A stretch of DNA of 11,670 nt, taken from positions 1-11,670 of the forward strand of contig CAZFGB010000064.1 in the NCBI GenBank assembly GCA_964518405.1. Reading direction: 5' to 3'. The position numbers and the translations under genes are program-made. A model generated the notes under the pieces. The model was not told the DNA's origin and did no database searches. It saw only the letters and a program-made list of their open reading frames with translations. The DNA is from VXNE01 sp964518405. GTDB taxonomy: Bacteria; Pseudomonadota; Gammaproteobacteria; Pseudomonadales; Azotimanducaceae. Shown here piece by piece: positions 1 to 5,876 of the stretch. Within the stretch, counting starts at the first letter, position 1. Each line of letters begins with the position of its first letter.

Positions 1-266
1 ATGTTGCATCAAGGGCCGCGATGATCGCGCAGGATTTTTTTCGCGTGCGGGTGCTCGCGAGCGGAAACATAGCCACCGCTTATGGTGGAGCGAGCATGTG
101 CCCGCAGGCGGAAAAAAGACCAGCGAGGGCGCGGCCAGCGCGGTTTGTTCCTGGCAAAACGCTCGAAAAGTGGTAATAACCTATTGAGACTAAAGAACAT
201 TCAGTATTTCGACAAGCGGCTTGGTGCAACATGCGGGCTGCCTAGTCGAAGATTCCCTGGGCGAGG
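1..266. other. Region without a supportable gene, downstream of prc
   Basis: I see no convincing coding region here. Short open frames exist on both strands, but their products are arginine-rich and match no family I know. A 5-bp inverted repeat (17-21 with 25-29, loop TGA) is followed on the + strand by seven T residues at 35-41. This is a weak intrinsic-terminator-like arrangement, because five bases separate the stem from the T run and no gene that it could end is in view. A second small hairpin, CCACC/GGTGG, lies around 75-90. The stretch is less GC-rich than the rest of the window around 160-235, which fits non-coding DNA. It could be the 3' flank of prc or of a gene beyond the left edge. 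Confidence 0.5.
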
Positions 267-2459
267 TCAGGGCATGGCCGCGTCTTCGCCTTCAACCATC
301 GCCACTTGCTGGTTGAGCCCGATGTAGTCGAGCAGGATGCGGCCCGTTTCCCGCAACATCGGATCGTCCAGCGGGTTTTCCTCCGGCGGGCCTTCGCCTC
401 TTTCCTCATTCGATTCGCCGTCGGTGGTCGGGGTGATCGGAATTGGCGCGTCGCCGAACGTGCCATTCTCGACCTGCGATATCGCGTTCCATTCTTCGAT
501 GCTTTCGACAAGCGGTTCACCCCTGGCTTCCAGACGCGCGTTCACGATGCCGAGTCGCCGCTCGTCGTCCGCCGCGCGCTCCTGCTCCCGCGTTTCGCGA
601 TTCAGCGATAGGTGCGTTCTGGCGCGCTTCTCCGTATCGCGTTCGGTCAGCGCGCGAAGGTATTGGAAGTCGGGATCGTCCGCGACGCGCTCCACGTGCG
701 CCGCCTGCAACTCGCCGACGAACGGCGCGATCGAATTGCTGGTCGAGTAGTCGGCCGGGGAAATCCGGCCCCACGGCATCGCACCGTCCAGCGCACTCTC
801 GCCTATCTGGTGGATGTCGTACGACTCCGGCATCTCGATGTCGGGAATCACACCCTGATGCTGCGTGCTTTGGCCGGAGATCAGGTAGTACTTCGCCTGC
901 GTGATCTTGAGCTGGCCGCGATTCAACGGGAGCAGCGTCTGCACCGTGCCCTTGCCGAACGTCCGGCCGCCGGTGATGATGCCGCGCTGGTACGCCTGTA
1001 TCGCGCCGGCAAAAATCTCCGACGCCGACGCCGAGAGCCGGTTCACCAGTACCGCCAGCGGCCCGTTCCAGTCGACGCGCGAATCCGTGTCGGGGAACGG
1101 CTGCGCGCGCCGCCCCTGATTGCTCACCTGCAACACCGGGCCGGACTCGATGAAAAGCCCGGTCAGGCTCTTGGCCTCTTCCAGCGAACCGCCGCCGTTG
1201 TTGCGCAAGTCCACAACGATGCCTTCGATGCCCTCTTCCTTGAGTTCTTCGATCAGTCGGACGACATCCCGCGTGGTGGTCCTCCCGTCCGCTCTCCCAC
1301 TCGCCCTCGGATCGGCATAGAAAGAGGGAATCTCGATGACCCCGATCTTGCGCTCGCGACCACCGATCTCGTATTCGAGGAGCCTTTTCTGCGCCGCCTG
1401 CTCTTCCAGCATCACCTTGTTGCGGGTGATCTGGACGACCCTGAAATCCGCTTCGCCCGCGTTCGGGCCGATCACCTGGAGGCGCACTATGGAGCCTTTG
1501 GGGCCCCGGATCAGGTCCACGACCTCATCGAGACGCATGCCGACGACATCGATGATCGGATCCGTCTCGCCCTGGCCCACTCCAATAATGCGATCAAGGG
1601 GTTTGAGCGCGCCGCTCTTGTCGGCCGGACCTGCGGGAACCAGGCTCACGATGGACGTGTACTCGTCCGCCGGCCGCAGCACCGCCCCGATCCCTTCAAG
1701 CGAAAGCGACATGTTGATGTTGAACTGGGCATAGTTCCGGGGCGAGAAGTACTCGGTGTGCGGATCGTACGTATTCGTGAATGCGTTGATGTACATCTGA
1801 AACGCCTCCTCGCTCCGGGTCTCGGGCTTGGTCTTCGTCAACTGCCTCAGGCGGTTGCGGTAGCGCTTGGCGAGCGTCTCCTCTATATCGTCTATCTCCC
1901 GGTCATTCAGAAGCATCTCCAGCGTCCACGCCTTGACGCGCTTGCGCCACAGGGAGTCCATTTCCTCGCGGTCCCGAGGCCACGGCGCGTTCTCCGGGTC
2001 GAGCTCGAGCGATTCCTCCACGGTGAAGTCGAACGTGTCGAGTCCATGGTCAATAAACGCGAGGACGTACTCCAGGCGATCGATCACGCGATCCTGAAAC
2101 AGGTTGAATATGTCGAACGCCGGCGCCAGGTCGCCCTGCTTCAGCGCCTCATCGAGGCTGAACCGGTATTTCTCGTCCAGGTGCTCGACATCGGTGGCAA
2201 GGAAGTACGCGCGACCCGAGTCGAGCCTGTCGATGTACTTGTCGAAGACCTGGGCCGAGACGCTGTCGTCGATCTTTCTGCGCGGGTAGTAGTGGTTGTT
2301 CCGCAGTTCGTTGACGATGGAGATGGAGGTCTTGGAATGCGATGCCAGCGGAATCAGCGGCTCGTGAACGCGGCTTTCGGCCTGCGGCGCGTCGGACGCG
2401 GCGACCGACAGGGCCGCCAGAGCGAAGGTTCCGAGGGATACGGTCCACCGGTTCAGCAT
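267..2459 (-). CDS. prc: Periplasmic tail-specific (C-terminal processing) protease Prc/Tsp
   Basis: A 730-residue serine protease of family S41 that should degrade or trim periplasmic proteins from their C-termini. In E. coli, Prc turns over incorrectly made and cell-wall enzymes such as MepS with the adaptor NlpI. Seen here: a signal peptide (Arg4, hydrophobic 6-21), an N-terminal helical domain, a PDZ domain (about 250-345, starting at LEGIGAVL), the S41 core (about 370-545) and the long C-terminal domain typical of Tsp (to 730). The catalytic dyad is Ser478 in SASASEIF and Lys503 in FGKGTVQ, with Gln507. The residue matching E. coli Asp441 is Ala489. I chose ATG 2459 over an in-frame start at 2507 because AGGA lies about 7 bases upstream and the signal peptide begins directly there. 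E. coli Prc has 682 residues; the extra length is partly an acidic, proline-rich stretch at 670-700. The gene is transcribed away from the FKBP gene. Confidence 0.96.
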   Translation of the reverse strand: MLNRWTVSLGTFALAALSVAASDAPQAESRVHEPLIPLASHSKTSISIVNELRNNHYYPRRKIDDSVSAQVFDKYIDRLDSGRAYFLATDVEHLDEKYRFSLDEALKQGDLAPAFDIFNLFQDRVIDRLEYVLAFIDHGLDTFDFTVEESLELDPENAPWPRDREEMDSLWRKRVKAWTLEMLLNDREIDDIEETLAKRYRNRLRQLTKTKPETRSEEAFQMYINAFTNTYDPHTEYFSPRNYAQFNINMSLSLEGIGAVLRPADEYTSIVSLVPAGPADKSGALKPLDRIIGVGQGETDPIIDVVGMRLDEVVDLIRGPKGSIVRLQVIGPNAGEADFRVVQITRNKVMLEEQAAQKRLLEYEIGGRERKIGVIEIPSFYADPRASGRADGRTTTRDVVRLIEELKEEGIEGIVVDLRNNGGGSLEEAKSLTGLFIESGPVLQVSNQGRRAQPFPDTDSRVDWNGPLAVLVNRLSASASEIFAGAIQAYQRGIITGGRTFGKGTVQTLLPLNRGQLKITQAKYYLISGQSTQHQGVIPDIEMPESYDIHQIGESALDGAMPWGRISPADYSTSNSIAPFVGELQAAHVERVADDPDFQYLRALTERDTEKRARTHLSLNRETREQERAADDERRLGIVNARLEARGEPLVESIEEWNAISQVENGTFGDAPIPITPTTDGESNEERGEGPPEENPLDDPMLRETGRILLDYIGLNQQVAMVEGEDAAMP

Positions 2460-2529
2460 GTTCGTTCCTGTTTCATTACGCGCCTGTCGACTGCGGTCTA
2501 CCGCCATTTAGGCCCCATGGGACCCGTCA

Positions 2530-2560
2530 GAGTTCACTGCAACGGCCAAGTGGCGAACTC
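2530..2560. promoter_or_regulatory. Bulged inverted repeat in the prc/FKBP divergent intergenic region
   Basis: GAGTTCACT (2530-2538) pairs with AGTG (2549-2552) plus AACTC (2556-2560). This gives a 9-bp stem with a 3-base bulge (GCG) on one side and a 10-base loop. It lies 71 bp upstream of the prc start and 176 bp upstream of the FKBP start, where an operator or 5' leader structure could affect prc. No repressor family is implied by the sequence. It may be chance in GC-rich DNA. Confidence 0.25.
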
Positions 2561-2700
2561 TACCCCGAGTATTCGCATGGGACAATGCATCCAGCGAGCG
2601 TCAGGCGACCGGCGGCGACTGTCCCCGGCAAACCAGCAAGACCAGCGGGTCGGCAGCACCTTTGCCGCGCAATCGTCGCCGGCGAACCACGCGGCTGCGC

Positions 2701-2706
2701 TACAAT
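2701..2706 (+). promoter_or_regulatory. Candidate -10 box (TACAAT) for the FKBP gene
   Basis: TACAAT matches the sigma-70 -10 consensus at five of six positions and lies 29 bp before the FKBP ATG. That would leave a short 5' leader carrying the AGGA ribosome site at 2723-2726. I see no good -35 box at 16-18 bp spacing; the TTGCCG at 2662-2667 is too far upstream. The call rests on the -10 match and position only. Confidence 0.3.
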
Positions 2707-2735
2707 CCGGGCAAACACCCGCAGGACGCGCCCAC

Positions 2736-3191
2736 ATGCGCATGATCATCTTCGCCGCGGTGGCTCTCGGCCTGCAATGCGGCGCCGAGGCGCAACTCGC
2801 GGACTCCAACCGGGCGGCAGGCGAAGCCTTCCTCGCGGAAAACGCCCAACGCGAAGGCGTCGTGACGCTGCCGTCGGGACTGCAGTACGAGGTCATCGAG
2901 GAAGGCGACGGCGCAACGCCGGGACGCCGCAGCACCGTGGTCGTGCACTACAGCGGAACCCTGATCGACGGCACGCCATTCGACAGTTCTCTTCAGCGCG
3001 GCGAACCCGCCCGGTTTCCGGTGAACCGGGTGATCCCCGGTTGGACCGAGGCGCTACGGCTCATGCAGGTCGGCGACAAGTGGCGCCTCTTCATCCCGGC
3101 CGACCTTGCCTACGGAGACCGCGGCGTTGGGCCGGTTATCGCCCCGGGCTCTACGCTGATATTCGAAGTCGAACTGCTCGAAGTGCGATGA
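2736..3191 (+). CDS. Exported FKBP-type peptidyl-prolyl cis-trans isomerase
   Basis: A 151-residue prolyl isomerase of the Mip/FkpA/FklB group, probably periplasmic, where it would help proline-limited folding of exported proteins. Residues 1-20 form a signal peptide with likely cleavage after AEA. About 20 residues (NRAAGEAFLAENAQREGVV) are a remnant of the Mip-type N-terminal helix, and the FKBP domain spans about 45-151. The FKBP12 active-site positions are all kept: Tyr72 in HYSGTL, Phe82-Asp83 in PFDSS, Phe94, Val99-Ile100, Trp103 in VIPGW, Tyr126 in AYGDRG and Phe143. ATG 2736 is preferred to ATG 2742 because AGGA at 2723-2726 is 9 bases away. It lacks the long dimerisation domain of FkpA and Mip, so it is probably monomeric. 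I leave the symbol blank because the short form does not map cleanly to fkpA, fklB or mip. Its neighbours prc and lepB also act on exported proteins. Confidence 0.93.
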   Translation: MRMIIFAAVALGLQCGAEAQLADSNRAAGEAFLAENAQREGVVTLPSGLQYEVIEEGDGATPGRRSTVVVHYSGTLIDGTPFDSSLQRGEPARFPVNRVIPGWTEALRLMQVGDKWRLFIPADLAYGDRGVGPVIAPGSTLIFEVELLEVR

Positions 3192-3266
3192 CCTGTCCGC
3201 GCTCTCGCCGCGCGTGTCCCGAACGGGTTCCCGTGCAGGTTCCCCGCAACCGCAGACAGCACTCCG

Positions 3267-3515
3267 GTGCGACCGCCTGACGCCCCTGTCCGCACCGTTG
3301 TGCTGGCCACGATAACGGCGGTGCTCGCCATCGTGTGGCTTGCCCGCAGCTTCGAGATCGAAACCGGCGAACTGACGGGGTTCTTCCTGATGAGCGTCGC
3401 GCTGGTGGCGGGCATCGTCATCTTGGCGGCGCTCTCCGTCGCGATCACCAAGATCGTTCGCCCGCGCCGAACTCAGAACAGGTCGATGAAGAACCGGTCC
3501 ATCCGCGGCGCGTAG
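3267..3515 (+). CDS. Small hypothetical membrane protein, two predicted helices
   Basis: An 82-residue protein I do not recognise. It has two clear hydrophobic segments (about 11-26 and 39-60) separated by a short acidic loop (SFEIETGEL). A basic tail follows (KIVRPRR, then an Arg/Lys/Asn-rich end), which suggests a helical hairpin with the tail in the cytoplasm. The start is a GTG at 3267; an in-frame GTG at 3300 is possible but would cut into the first helix. No strong ribosome site is seen. It follows the FKBP gene by 75 bp on the same strand. Its last 43 bp overlap the 3' end of the convergent lepB gene, so its C-terminal residues are read antisense to lepB. The hydrophobic pattern argues for a real gene, but the weak start signals keep confidence moderate. 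Confidence 0.6.
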   Translation: MRPPDAPVRTVVLATITAVLAIVWLARSFEIETGELTGFFLMSVALVAGIVILAALSVAITKIVRPRRTQNRSMKNRSIRGA

Positions 3516-4201
3516 TAGTTGTCGGAATCCAGGGAGAAGGCGATGGCGTGGGCACGGCCCAGGATGCGTTCCCGCGAAATGGGACCGATCCTGCGGAAGT
3601 CTCCGCTGTTGTCGCGGTTGTCGCCAAGCACCACGTATTTGTCTTCGGGCACGGTGAAGCGACGGAACGACGTGTAGCCCGGATCGTTGGGATACCGAAG
3701 CACCATGATATTCCTGGACTGGCCCAGGATGGTTTCGCGCAGGACCAGGTGTCTGCTGGAGGGACGGATGCGCAGATCGTCGTACTCCTTCTCGGTCAAG
3801 GTTTCGTAGGTGGCAGCCACGCCATTGACAATCAGCTTGTTGCGCCGTAGCTCCACCGTGTCGCCCGGCACACCGACCACTCGCTTGATGAACTGGCGTC
3901 CATCGACAGGATTCAGGAAGGTGATGATGTCTCCGCGCTCGGGATCCGCCCAACGGGCGATCCGCGTCAGGGCGAAGGGTACGCGCAAACTGTAGGCGAG
4001 CTTGTCGACCACGATGCGCTCCCCGATGAGGATCGTCGGCTCCATCGAACCGGACGGCACGTGGTTCCAGTCTGCGATGGCGGAGCGGAAGACCAGCATC
4101 ACCACCACGAACAGGACGAACCCGCGCCATTCGAGCCAGATCTTGCGAAACCTTCCGGCCAGCTCGGTGGACTGGCTGGTGCGGTCTTCCGGTGAACGCA
4201 T
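3473..4201 (-). CDS. lepB: Signal peptidase I
   Basis: A 242-residue inner-membrane serine protease (family S26) that removes signal peptides from exported preproteins on the periplasmic side. One transmembrane helix (about 27-43) is followed by the catalytic domain. Box B has the nucleophile Ser52 in PSGSMEPT, box D has the general base Lys106 in QFIKRVVGVPGD, and box E is GDNRDNSGDFR (193-203). E. coli LepB has 324 residues and two membrane helices; this is the shorter one-helix form common in other proteobacteria. The ATG at 4201 lies 3 bp after the stop of the DUF1244 gene, so the two are probably co-transcribed and translationally coupled; the ribosome site is weak. The usual partners lepA, rnc and era are not adjacent. 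The 3' end overlaps the convergent small membrane gene, and no terminator is visible between them. Confidence 0.96.
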   Translation of the reverse strand: MRSPEDRTSQSTELAGRFRKIWLEWRGFVLFVVVMLVFRSAIADWNHVPSGSMEPTILIGERIVVDKLAYSLRVPFALTRIARWADPERGDIITFLNPVDGRQFIKRVVGVPGDTVELRRNKLIVNGVAATYETLTEKEYDDLRIRPSSRHLVLRETILGQSRNIMVLRYPNDPGYTSFRRFTVPEDKYVVLGDNRDNSGDFRRIGPISRERILGRAHAIAFSLDSDNYYAPRMDRFFIDLF

Positions 4202-4204
4202 GGG

Positions 4205-4516
4205 CTACGTCGCCGACGATTGCGCCTGCTCGAACGCAGCGCGCTGCTCCGGGCTCGCTTCGCTCTGGTACGTCGACTTCCACTCGGCGTACGGCATGCC
4301 GTAGACGACTTCCCGCGCCGCCTCGTAGTCGATGTCCCGGCCTTCTTCACGCGCCGCTTCGACGTACCACTTGGAAAGGCAGTTTCGGCAGAACCCCGCG
4401 AGGTTCATGAGATCGATGTTCTGCACGTCCTTGTGCGCATCGAGATGTTCCACGAGGCGGCGGAATACGGCCGCTTCGATCGTCCGGGCCCCGGCTTGGT
4501 CGTGGTCATCAGCCAT
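4205..4516 (-). CDS. DUF1244 family protein
   Basis: A 103-residue soluble protein of the DUF1244 family (SMc04008-like), which has solved structures but no established function. The family core is clear: FRRLVEHL near 18-25, then NIDLMNLAGFCRNCLSKW (33-50) with the Cys43-x-x-Cys46 pair, and VYGMPYAEWK (71-80). The cysteine pair could bind a metal or be redox-active, but that is inference. The ATG at 4516 has a GAGAAG-like ribosome site about 7 bases upstream. The stop is 3 bp before the lepB ATG, which indicates a two-gene operon. That pairing does not by itself define a role, since DUF1244 has no known link to secretion. Confidence 0.9.
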   Translation of the reverse strand: MADDHDQAGARTIEAAVFRRLVEHLDAHKDVQNIDLMNLAGFCRNCLSKWYVEAAREEGRDIDYEAAREVVYGMPYAEWKSTYQSEASPEQRAAFEQAQSSAT

Positions 4517-4615
4517 GGTGTACTTCTCAAGCGATTACTGACGGTGCGAATGATAATCCTGGTTCAGCCCACCGGATAGACGAAAACGTGGAGCACGGCT
4601 TCGAGCGAAACACGG

Positions 4616-4633
4616 CGCACCCCTTCGGGTGCG
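4616..4633 (-). terminator. Hairpin between yaaA and DUF1244, possible terminator
   Basis: A perfect 7-bp stem (CGCACCC 4616-4622 with GGGTGCG 4627-4633) has a 4-base loop and lies 15 bp past the yaaA stop. On the minus strand it is followed only by CCGTGTTTCG, so the U tract needed for a good intrinsic terminator is missing. It may instead be a pause site, an mRNA-stabilising 3' hairpin, or part of the DUF1244-lepB leader. Confidence 0.3.
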
Positions 4634-4648
4634 ACGGTTATCGTGGGG

Positions 4649-5428
4649 TTAGTTTGATCTGTCCCGCAGGAAAACAAACTCGTCCCTTGTGGACTCGGCA
4701 TCGCAATAGCGGTATCCGGCCCAGTCGAAGTCCTTGAGACCCCGCATCGTGTCGATGCGGTTCTTCACGACGAAGCTCGCCATCAGTCCGCGCGCCTTCT
4801 TGGCGTAGAAGCTGATGAACTTGTAGCGCCCGTTCTTCAGGTCCTTGAACACCGGCCGCACCACCCGGCCCGCGCCGATGCGTCCCGGATCGAGAACGTC
4901 CCAGTACTCGTTGGAGGCGAGGTTGACCAAGAGCTTCGAGCGGTGCCCGTCGAGTTCCGCCGCGAGCGACTCCGACAACCTGTCGCCCCAGAACTCGTAG
5001 AGATTCCTGCCGCGCGGATTGGGCAGCGATACACCCATCTCGAGGCGATAGGGCTGGATCAGGTCCAGGGGCTTCAACACGCCGTACAGGCCGGAGAGGA
5101 TTCGGACCCGCCTCTGCGCCCAGGTGAAGTCGCGTTCCGAGTAGTCCCAGGCCTGCATGCCCATGTAAACGTCGCCACGAAACGCCAGCGCCGCCTGCTT
5201 GGCGTTATCCCGGCTGAACGGCGGCGCCCACTCGTTGTAGCGGTCGCAGTTGAGTTCGCCCAGCTTCGTGCTGATCCCCATCAGGTCGGAGATCTCTCCG
5301 GGCGACAGGTCCTTGAGTTGATCGACAAGCAACCGGGCGTCGTCCAGGAACGCCGGCTGCGAGAACTTGCGCGTCGTCGGCCTGGACTCGAAGTCCAGCG
5401 ACTTGGCTGGAGAGATTACCAACAGCAT
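4649..5428 (-). CDS. yaaA: YaaA family peroxide-stress protein (DUF328/UPF0246)
   Basis: A 259-residue protein, nearly the same length as E. coli YaaA (258). In E. coli YaaA is induced by OxyR and limits free intracellular iron, and so DNA damage, during hydrogen peroxide stress. Structural work describes a DNA-binding fold. Family signatures seen: MLLVISPAKSLDF at the N-terminus, DRYNEW (62-67), GDVYMGM (85-91), LSGLYGVLKPLDLIQPYRLEMG (111-132), NLASNEYWDVLD (169-180) and a basic KFISFYAKKARGLMA stretch (203-217). The ATG at 5428 is chosen because the conserved N-terminus begins there and AAGGGGG lies about 7 bases upstream. The frame stays open upstream, but that sequence is the out-of-frame shadow of the toxin gene. 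The first A of the ATG is also the last base of the toxin ORF's TGA. No OxyR site is evident. Confidence 0.95.
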   Translation of the reverse strand: MLLVISPAKSLDFESRPTTRKFSQPAFLDDARLLVDQLKDLSPGEISDLMGISTKLGELNCDRYNEWAPPFSRDNAKQAALAFRGDVYMGMQAWDYSERDFTWAQRRVRILSGLYGVLKPLDLIQPYRLEMGVSLPNPRGRNLYEFWGDRLSESLAAELDGHRSKLLVNLASNEYWDVLDPGRIGAGRVVRPVFKDLKNGRYKFISFYAKKARGLMASFVVKNRIDTMRGLKDFDWAGYRYCDAESTRDEFVFLRDRSN

Positions 5429-5861
5429 CAGATGACCCCCTTGTCGCGAGGCGCATTCACCACTTCGGCTATTGTAATGGCGCGCACCACTCCGGCCAAA
5501 CAAGACGGTGAACAAGTCCTCTCGCGAGCCCGGACGAATGGGGAGACCTGTTGTCGGGAGGGGGCTTTGCGCTCTCTCCAAGCCAGGGTCTGCACAAGAT
5601 TGGCGGCGACGACTGACGGTCGGCCGAGGTTCCCGATCGGCACTTCCGTCACAGCGCCGCGAGTGCTGGTGCTGATCGGGCAACAGATGAGCAGACCCGT
5701 GCTTCGATTGTAGTCTTGACCGGTCAATACCAAGGCCGGACGGCACTTGCCGATCTCCTTGCCCCTCGCAGGTTCGAAATCGAGCAAATCACGTCCCTGC
5801 GTCCGGGGACGTAAAAGGGGTCAGGAATGGGTCCGTCGACGAACTCACCCTGCAGGAACAT
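5428..5861 (-). pseudogene. Frameshifted MazF/PemK-family toxin gene without antitoxin
   Basis: The MazF N-terminus and body lie in different frames. ATG 5861 opens a frame that reads YVPGRRDVI, the usual start of the fold, and then derails to a TGA at 5724-5726. From 5784 the next frame continues LDFEPARGKEIG, CRPALVLTGQDYN, TGLLICCPIS, VPIGN and SVVAANLVQTLAWRERKA, a typical MazF body including the conserved Arg of the RPALVL motif. One extra base between 5784 and 5785 would turn TG-CTC into TGG-CTC, giving the canonical GDIVWLDF-like sequence. The gene therefore looks inactivated by a 1-base deletion, unless this is an assembly error. The C-terminal 40 residues match the family poorly. MazF toxins are mRNA interferases normally paired with an upstream antitoxin. 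Here only 15 bp separate it from nuoN, and yaaA follows at once, so no antitoxin is present. The body alone could start at a TTG (5787) but would lack the first strand. Confidence 0.8.
5471..5476 (-). promoter_or_regulatory. Candidate -10 box (TACAAT) upstream of yaaA
   Basis: On the minus strand TACAAT lies 43 bp before the yaaA ATG, inside the 3' end of the mazF-like sequence. It matches the -10 consensus at five of six positions. The nearest -35-like hexamer, TTGTTT, is 21 bp upstream, which is too far for a standard sigma-70 promoter. A weak or activator-dependent promoter could use it. Confidence 0.25.
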
Positions 5862-5876
5862 GCCGGGGTCGAGGAC

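Noticed and set aside
17..41. Intrinsic terminator on the + strand near the left edge
   Set aside because: The stem is only 5 bp, five bases separate it from the T run, and no upstream gene is in view.
2460..2507. An earlier in-frame start for prc at 2507
   Set aside because: It would place 16 polar residues before the signal peptide. The ATG at 2459 has its own AGGA ribosome site and begins the signal peptide.
2736..2795. A lipobox in the FKBP signal peptide (LGLQC)
   Set aside because: The residue before the Cys is Gln, which signal peptidase II sites rarely tolerate. AEA just downstream fits ordinary signal peptidase I cleavage.
5429..5746. An N-terminal extension of YaaA to 5746
   Set aside because: The family starts at MLLVISPAKS with a good ribosome site. 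The extension is low-complexity Arg/Ser sequence read out of frame from the toxin gene.
5784..5790. Programmed frameshifting in the mazF-like gene
   Set aside because: GATTTGCTCG is not a known slippery heptamer and no stimulating structure lies just downstream. A simple 1-base deletion accounts for it.
5791..5812. A 7-bp hairpin (ACGTCCC/GGGACGT) between nuoN and yaaA, considered as a terminator or REP-like repeat
   Set aside because: It has no T run on either strand side, and on the minus strand it is coding sequence for the YVPGRRDV stretch of the mazF-like N-terminus, which explains it better.
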